Of a stretch of 5,944 nucleotides of DNA, positions 5,619-5,944 are shown piece after piece. The position numbers and the translations under genes were made by a program. The stretch covers positions 1 to 5,944 of the forward strand of contig MHZD01000232.1 of NCBI GenBank assembly GCA_001828645.1, in the 5' to 3' direction. This stretch comes from Planctomycetes bacterium RIFOXYC2_FULL_41_27 (lineage in GTDB: Bacteria; Planctomycetota; Brocadiia; Brocadiales; Brocadiaceae). Under the pieces are notes generated by a model that searched no databases, was not told the origin of the DNA, and saw only the letters and a list, made by a program, of their open reading frames with translations. The number at the start of each line of letters is the position of its first letter. The stretch's first letter is position 1.

Positions 5619-5690
5619 GTCTTTCTACTTGTTATTATTAACATTCAACTAAATTATACAGGTGCAATTCTTTTAAGGAATATACAACAG

Positions 5691-5944
5691 ATGAAATGGT
5701 CACAAACGCTGATCCCCACACTAAAGGAAAGTCCTGCAGAGGCAGAAATCGATAGTCATAAACTGATGATCCGCGCCGGTCTTATTCGGAGAATCACGTC
5801 CGGCGCTTACGCCTATTTACCGCTCGGAACACTGGCCTTGAATAAAGTCATTAGTATTGTGCGTGAAGAAATGAATCGGGCGGGGGCTGTCGAAGTATTC
5901 CTACCCGCACTCCAACCGCTGGACCTCCTGGAAGAGAGTGGCCG
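5691..5944 (+). CDS. proS: Prolyl-tRNA synthetase, N-terminal part (3' partial)
   Basis: 84 codons plus two bases are visible before the window ends; the full bacterial-type enzyme is about 570 residues. The N-terminus [19 protein letters not shown] followed by [23 protein letters not shown] and [17 protein letters not shown] is the characteristic beginning of bacterial-type ProRS, including the class II motif 1 region (dimer interface) around GAYAYLPLG...[11 protein letters not shown]. It charges tRNA-Pro with proline in the cytoplasm. AAGGAA (5675-5680) lies 10 nt before the ATG, and a good promoter is at 5591-5618. It runs divergently from the cytochrome gene and is probably unrelated to it. 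The visible residues give no sign of the eukaryote/archaeal-type enzyme. Confidence 0.96.
   Translation, partial: MKWSQTLIPTLKESPAEAEIDSHKLMIRAGLIRRITSGAYAYLPLGTLALNKVISIVREEMNRAGAVEVFLPALQPLDLLEESG

Larger units (their letters stand above)
5184..5690. other. 507-nt AT-rich divergent intergenic region
   Basis: Separates the minus-strand cytochrome gene from proS. It holds a minus-strand promoter (5373-5400), a leader hairpin (5288-5314), a plus-strand promoter (5591-5618), a 14-bp perfect palindrome CAAAGATATCTTTG (5509-5522) and a small TAAAGA/TCTTTA hairpin (5534-5550). A 67-codon minus-strand frame (5397-5600) spans the middle. It has no Shine-Dalgarno and no recognisable product, so I do not call it a gene. 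Confidence 0.6.

Noticed and set aside
1..5944. CRISPR array, tRNA, rRNA or transposase gene
   Set aside because: No regularly spaced repeats, cloverleaf-like sequences, rRNA segments or transposase motifs were seen on either strand.

Overview
The window most likely comes from an anammox planctomycete (Brocadiales: the Kuenenia / Brocadia / Jettenia group). The main reason is a minus-strand gene pair for two small secreted monoheme c-type cytochromes, one class II-like and one class I. Each has exactly one cysteine outside its CxxCH motif. This matches NaxL and NaxS, the His/Cys-ligated heterodimeric cytochrome known from anammox bacteria. A third class II-like cytochrome gene lies just upstream on the same strand. 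The organism assignment is inference; no rRNA or other taxonomic marker is present.

Layout: (1) Positions 2-3157, plus strand: a compact run of three genes. They are the 3' part of an Old Yellow Enzyme-type NADH:flavin oxidoreductase with a 4Fe-4S motif and two Rossmann domains (2,4-dienoyl-CoA reductase / trimethylamine dehydrogenase architecture), a short MBL-fold hydrolase related to RNase Z, and a nicotinamidase-like cysteine hydrolase. Gaps are 3 and 30 nt, so they are probably one transcript. (2) Positions 3158-3344: the convergent gap, with two closely related strong hairpins that serve as terminators for both directions. (3) Positions 3345-4182, minus strand: naxL then naxS (naxL is the 5' gene), 46 nt apart and each with a good Shine-Dalgarno. 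(4) Positions 4183-4649: a 467-nt gap with a near-consensus minus-strand promoter at its far end and, between promoter and naxL, a stretch that looks like a multi-copy intergenic element. (5) Positions 4650-5183, minus strand: the third cytochrome, starting at TTG behind a strong Shine-Dalgarno. (6) Positions 5184-5690: an AT-rich divergent gap holding a minus promoter for the cytochrome gene, a leader hairpin, and a plus promoter for proS. (7) Positions 5691-5944: the 5' end of proS (prolyl-tRNA synthetase), cut by the window edge.

Function: NaxLS is known as a very low potential, NO/CO-binding cytochrome complex that interacts with hydrazine synthase. The export signals on all three cytochromes fit a location in the anammoxosome lumen/periplasm. 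The plus-strand operon is metabolic (flavin/NAD(P)H redox chemistry, NAD-salvage-like amidase, metallohydrolase) and has no obvious link to the cytochromes. The most notable points are the Cys substitution at the usual Met-ligand position of NaxS, the partner-like third cytochrome without a free Cys, and the repeat-like insert in the naxL leader.
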